Assembly: GCA_021817875.1 (NCBI GenBank)
Contig: JAKAFQ010000112.1
Location: 1 to 10,321 of the forward strand
DNA from: Pseudomonadota bacterium
GTDB taxonomy: Bacteria > Pseudomonadota > Gammaproteobacteria > Steroidobacterales > Steroidobacteraceae
Direction of reading: 5' to 3'
Length of the DNA stretch: 10,321 nt
Shown here: positions 7,232 to 10,321 of the stretch, piece by piece
How positions within the stretch are numbered: the stretch's first letter is position 1
How the letters are laid out: each line of letters starts with the position of its first letter
The notes under the pieces: model-generated
Database searches by the model: none
Seen by the model: only the letters and a program-made list of their open reading frames with translations
Told to the model about the DNA's origin: nothing
Program-made: the position numbers and the translations under genes

Positions 7232-8611
7232 ATGAACGCCCAGCCCTCCACGCCCCTCACACGGGTCGAGGCGATGTCGGCCGACCTGCGCGCCCGGATC
7301 GTCGCCGGGCACCTGAGTCCCGGTGAGCGGCTGCCTTCGGTTCGCGTACTGGCCCGCACTCGAGGCGTCAGCCCGTTCACGGCCGCCAGAGTGTATGAGC
7401 TGCTGGTCGCCGAGGGCCTCGTCGAGGCACGCCGCGGGTCTGGCTACTATGTTGCTCGCGACGCCGGCGCCTTCGGCGCCCGCCACCTGGGCGGTGCCGA
7501 GCCGCTCGTCGACTCCCTCTGGGCGCTGCGGCGTGACTACGAGCAGCCCCTGCAGGTCGATGCCGGCTGCGGCTGGCTGCCGCCGGAGTGGCTGTTCGGG
7601 GACGGTGTCCGCGCGGCGCTCACCCAGGTTGCCCGCCGCCCCGCGGCCTACGCGGGCCGGTACGGCAGCAGCCATGGCCTGCGTGCCCTGCGGCACCACT
7701 TGGCACGCCAGCTGACGCTGCGCGGGGTGGACTGCACCGAGGAACAGATCGTGCTGACCCACGGGGCCAGCCAGGCGCTCGAGCTCGTGATCGCCGCGCT
7801 CACCCGACCGGGCGAAGCGGTGCTGGTCGACGATCCGGGCTACCCCTACGTGCTCGCCATGCTGCGTGCCCGCGGCGTGCATCCGGTGGGCGTCCCGCGC
7901 ACGGACGGCGGCCCGGACGCCGGCGCGCTGCACAACCTCGCCACGGCGACGCGGGCACGGCTGTTCATCACCAACACAACCTTTCAGAACCCCACCGGCA
8001 CGAGCACTTCCGCCCAGACTGCGCACGCGGTGCTGCGCGCAGCCGAACAGCACGGCCTCACCATCTGTGAAGATGACATCTTTGCCGAGCTCTCGCCCGA
8101 GCGGGTCACCGCCCTCGCCTCGCTCGAGCCGCTGGAACGGGTCATCCACATCGGCAGCTTCTCCAAGACCATCGCTCCGAGCCTGCGCGTCGGCTACCTG
8201 GTGGCACGCAGCGATCGGGCCGCGGAACTGGCGGCTCTGAAAAACCTGACGGCGCTCGGCTCCTCGGAGCTGACCGAGCACATCGTACTCGCCATCCTGA
8301 CCGGGGGCCGGCATCGCACGCATCTCGAGCAGCTGCGGCGCCGCATCGCCGAAGCACGTGCGCGCCTTGCCCGGCGGTTCCGCGACGCGGGGCTGGAGCT
8401 CACGCCGCGAGGCGGCGGAATGTTCCTGTGGGCGAAGATTCCCGCGGGCGATCCCGCGACGATCCGACAGCGTGCCCGGTCGCAAGGCATCCTGCTTGCC
8501 CCCTCGGAGATCTTCCATCCGGACGGTCGATCGAGCGGCCACTGGCGGTTCAACGTGGCCTATGCCGACGACGAGCGCCTGTATGCGTTCCTGCGCAACC
8601 TGCCGTGCTGA
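7232..8611 (+). CDS. MocR/GabR-family PLP-dependent transcriptional regulator
   Basis: A GntR-type winged helix fused to a fold-type I aminotransferase-like domain. With ATG 7232 the product has 459 residues, normal for MocR proteins. The DNA-binding part spans about residues 10-75 (LRARIVAGHLSPGERLPSVR, then VSPFTAARVYELLVAEGLVEARRGSGYYV). The effector domain has TNTTFQNPTG (247-256, with Asn253), CEDDIFAEL (279-287), the PLP lysine Lys312 in GSFSKTIAPSLRVGY and Arg439 in HWRFNVAY, where aminotransferases bind the substrate carboxylate. All residues needed for PLP binding seem kept. The frame is open upstream to 7043, but that segment lies over the divergent aminotransferase and does not resemble the family. 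Likely role: sense PLP with an amino compound and control the divergent aminotransferase and itself. A true class I aminotransferase is unlikely given the winged helix. Confidence 0.93.
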   Translation: MNAQPSTPLTRVEAMSADLRARIVAGHLSPGERLPSVRVLARTRGVSPFTAARVYELLVAEGLVEARRGSGYYVARDAGAFGARHLGGAEPLVDSLWALRRDYEQPLQVDAGCGWLPPEWLFGDGVRAALTQVARRPAAYAGRYGSSHGLRALRHHLARQLTLRGVDCTEEQIVLTHGASQALELVIAALTRPGEAVLVDDPGYPYVLAMLRARGVHPVGVPRTDGGPDAGALHNLATATRARLFITNTTFQNPTGTSTSAQTAHAVLRAAEQHGLTICEDDIFAELSPERVTALASLEPLERVIHIGSFSKTIAPSLRVGYLVARSDRAAELAALKNLTALGSSELTEHIVLAILTGGRHRTHLEQLRRRIAEARARLARRFRDAGLELTPRGGGMFLWAKIPAGDPATIRQRARSQGILLAPSEIFHPDGRSSGHWRFNVAYADDERLYAFLRNLPC

Positions 8612-8624
8612 ACGGGGCAGCCGG

Positions 8625-8647
8625 GCCGGCGAGCATGTCCCGCCGGC
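8625..8647. terminator. Possible bidirectional terminator hairpin between convergent genes
   Basis: GCCGGCG (8625-8631) and CGCCGGC (8641-8647) form a perfect 7-bp stem with a 9-base loop. It fills most of the 42-base gap between the stops of the regulator (+) and the MaoC gene (-), where a shared terminator would be expected. No T-run is present on either side. Confidence 0.4.
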
Positions 8648-8653
8648 ATGCCG

Positions 8654-9124
8654 TCAGCAACGCCCATCCGCCCGATCCGCTCCACTTGGTCCGCCCGGCA
8701 GCTCGAACAGGCTGGTGGCTTCCAGATCGAGCACCGTGTCGTCATTCTGGTTGAGCATTCTCCAGCGCCATCGCAGCACACCGAGCCGGCCGCTGCTCGA
8801 GTGCCGCGTGCCGAGAACTTCGGCTTCGAGCCGCAGCGCATCGCCCGGTCTCACCGGCGATGGCCATTTGAGGTAGGCAAGTCCCGGAGAGCCGATCGAT
8901 CCGGAACCGATCAGCGGGCCATCGCAGATCAGGCGCATCGCGATCGCGCACGTATGCCAGCCGCTCGCGATCAGGCCACCCCAGCGGCTCGAGCGCGCCC
9001 GCTGCGGATCGGTGTGGAACCATTGCGGATCGTAAGCCTCGGCAAACGCCAGGATCTCAGGCTGCTCGACTCGGATGGGCCCGAGCCGCAGGACCTGGCC
9101 GACATGAAACTCATCGAACCGCAT
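8654..9124 (-). CDS. MaoC-like hot-dog dehydratase/enoyl-CoA hydratase
   Basis: A single hot-dog domain protein of the MaoC/(R)-specific enoyl-CoA hydratase family, 156 residues long. The catalytic pair is visible as Asp32 and His37 in EAYDPQWFHTDPQRA, with the same five-residue spacing as Asp31/His36 in Aeromonas PhaJ, followed by the overhang-type segment GGLIASGWHTCAIAMRL (49-65) and the conserved core GLAYLKWPSPVRPGD (81-95). The frame is open to 9202, but ATG 9124 has an excellent AGGAGG seven bases upstream and gives the family-typical N-terminus MRFDEFHVGQ. The family hydrates enoyl-CoA thioesters; the substrate here is unknown. It lies 107 bases after boxA on the same strand, so a role with CoA-thioester intermediates of aromatic or fatty acid breakdown is plausible but inferred. 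Confidence 0.9.
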   Translation of the reverse strand: MRFDEFHVGQVLRLGPIRVEQPEILAFAEAYDPQWFHTDPQRARSSRWGGLIASGWHTCAIAMRLICDGPLIGSGSIGSPGLAYLKWPSPVRPGDALRLEAEVLGTRHSSSGRLGVLRWRWRMLNQNDDTVLDLEATSLFELPGGPSGADRADGRC

Positions 9125-9231
9125 CAGTCCCCCTCCTGTCCGAAATGTCGCCTGGCCACCGGTACGCCGTTGCCGCTGGAACCCACGCCGGCGACCCCGC
9201 ATCCGGTCCGCAGCCTGCGCGTGTCAACCCG

Positions 9232-10321
9232 TCAGTACGTCTCGAGGTGCAGGCGGCCCTGTGCCTTCAGCTGCCCGCTGAGGGTATCCCAGTCGAGGCC
9301 GGCCTGAGCGCAGGCGGCGCGCAGAGCCTGAAGAACGCCCGCTTCCATCGCTTTCAGTCCGCACACGTAAATGTAGGTATTCGGGTCACCGATCAACTCC
9401 GCGACATCGGCGGCCCGCTCCCTGAGGGCGTCCTGCACGTGTCGTTTGGGCTCGCCCTGGACTCGCGAAAATGCGAGATTGATGTCGATGAAATCCTGCG
9501 GAAGGCGCTGCAGCGGACCGAAATACGGCAGCTCCCCCGGCGAGCGCGCACCGAAGAACAGCATCAGTCGCCCGTCCTGCTGCAAATGCCGGCGACGCCT
9601 GCGCCGCTCCGTCATGGCACGCATGGGGGCCGAACCGGTTCCGGTGCAGATCATCAGCAGATGAGCGCCCGGGTGGTCGGGCATCAGAAAGCTCGTGCCG
9701 TAGGGTCCGATCACCCTCACCTCATCACCGGGCCTGAGGTCGCACAGGTAGTTGGAACAGACTCCGCTCACCTGCCGATCCTGGTGATCCTCCGTGACCC
9801 GCTTGACGGTGAGCGACAGATTGTTGTATCCGGGCCGCTCCCCATCGCGCGGACTCGCCACCGAGTACAGCCGCACGAAGTGCGCCCGTCCCCGCTCATC
9901 GGTGCCGGGCGGAATGATGCCGATCGTCTGCCCCTCGAGCACCGGCATGGCGAGCGCACCGAAATCGATGACGATGTGACGGATGTCGCTGCCGGCGTTC
10001 TCGGCGGTGAGGCGCAGATTTCCCACCACTTTGCCGATCGCGGGACTGTTGAGCGAATACAGTCCCACGCGCGGGGTCTGTGCGGACCAGGGGGCCGCGA
10101 CCGGTCCGCCCTGCCCCGCGGAGGCTTGCGCCGTCGCGCTGAGCACCTCCGCCGGAAGCTCCGTCCCCGGCATGACGTCCAACTCCTCCTGGGGTGGGAG
10201 ACTTTCCCACTCGAACTGCGCCTCGATGGTGTGCGGCCGCGCCTTGAGCACCTGGCGCCAGTTGTCGATCGCCCCGGTCGGACAGGGCGAGATACAGGCA
10301 TTGCAGGCGTTGCACACCTCG
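9232..10321 (-). CDS. boxA: BoxA, reductase component of benzoyl-CoA 2,3-epoxidase (5' end cut)
   Basis: BoxA passes electrons from NADPH to the diiron epoxidase BoxB in aerobic benzoyl-CoA breakdown. About 362 residues are visible; the N-terminal start and first ferredoxin Cys cluster lie beyond the right edge. Counting from the Val codon at 10315-10317: a 4Fe-4S motif [19 protein letters not shown] (2-20), a linker, then an FNR module with the FAD motif RLYSVAS (149-155), GVCSNYLC (185-192), [12 protein letters not shown] (202-213), the NADP motif [12 protein letters not shown] (224-235), [13 protein letters not shown] (254-266), YVCGLK (317-322) and the C-terminal LHLETY. The fusion of ferredoxin with FNR and the FGPLQRLP region are typical of BoxA, rather than plain FNR. 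That 10317 codon is GTG and is internal, not a start. boxB and other box genes would be expected nearby, off-window. Confidence 0.9.
   Translation of the reverse strand, partial: EVCNACNACISPCPTGAIDNWRQVLKARPHTIEAQFEWESLPPQEELDVMPGTELPAEVLSATAQASAGQGGPVAAPWSAQTPRVGLYSLNSPAIGKVVGNLRLTAENAGSDIRHIVIDFGALAMPVLEGQTIGIIPPGTDERGRAHFVRLYSVASPRDGERPGYNNLSLTVKRVTEDHQDRQVSGVCSNYLCDLRPGDEVRVIGPYGTSFLMPDHPGAHLLMICTGTGSAPMRAMTERRRRRRHLQQDGRLMLFFGARSPGELPYFGPLQRLPQDFIDINLAFSRVQGEPKRHVQDALRERAADVAELIGDPNTYIYVCGLKAMEAGVLQALRAACAQAGLDWDTLSGQLKAQGRLHLETY

Noticed and set aside
7166..8542. 458-codon minus-strand open frame opposite the MocR regulator
   Set aside because: Antisense to conserved winged-helix and PLP motifs; no domain is seen.
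9199..9227. TTGACA (minus strand, 9222-9227) after boxA as a -35 box for the MaoC gene
   Set aside because: The hexamer is perfect, but the sequence 17 bases on (GGATGC) is a poor -10, so a promoter is not supported.

Overview
The window is GC-rich, densely coded bacterial DNA. Gene content (a SufU-type SUF operon ending in a Rieske protein, an omega-aminotransferase/MocR pair, an aerobic benzoyl-CoA pathway reductase) suggests a proteobacterium, probably an environmental aerobic gamma- or betaproteobacterium. No rRNA or other taxonomic marker is present, so this is inference.

Left part (1-5721, + strand): one SUF iron-sulfur cluster assembly operon. In order it holds the 3' part of sufB, then sufC, sufD, sufS, sufU, sufT and a small Rieske [2Fe-2S] protein. 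From sufC onward most genes overlap by 1-4 bases at start/stop codons, so they are very likely cotranscribed and translationally coupled. SufS with SufU would mobilise cysteine sulfur, the SufB-SufC-SufD scaffold/ATPase would assemble the cluster, and SufT is an accessory factor for cluster maturation or delivery. The role of the Rieske protein is not known from sequence.

Middle part (5818-8611): a divergent pair. A class III omega-amino acid:pyruvate-type aminotransferase lies on the minus strand, and a MocR/GabR-type regulator (winged helix plus aminotransferase-like PLP domain) lies on the plus strand. The 94-base spacer holds a nested inverted repeat that is a candidate operator. The arrangement is typical of a local, substrate-responsive regulator of amine catabolism.

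Right part (8654-10321, minus strand): a MaoC-type hot-dog hydratase/dehydratase with a strong ribosome binding site. Upstream of it is the 3' part of boxA, the ferredoxin/FNR-type reductase of benzoyl-CoA 2,3-epoxidase, so the window probably enters a box (aerobic benzoate) cluster beyond its right edge.

There is no stretch over 300 bases without a gene. I saw no tRNA, rRNA, CRISPR array, insertion sequence or phage gene. Nothing here is clearly a new system. The items most worth checking are the Rieske gene tied to sufT and the MocR operator.
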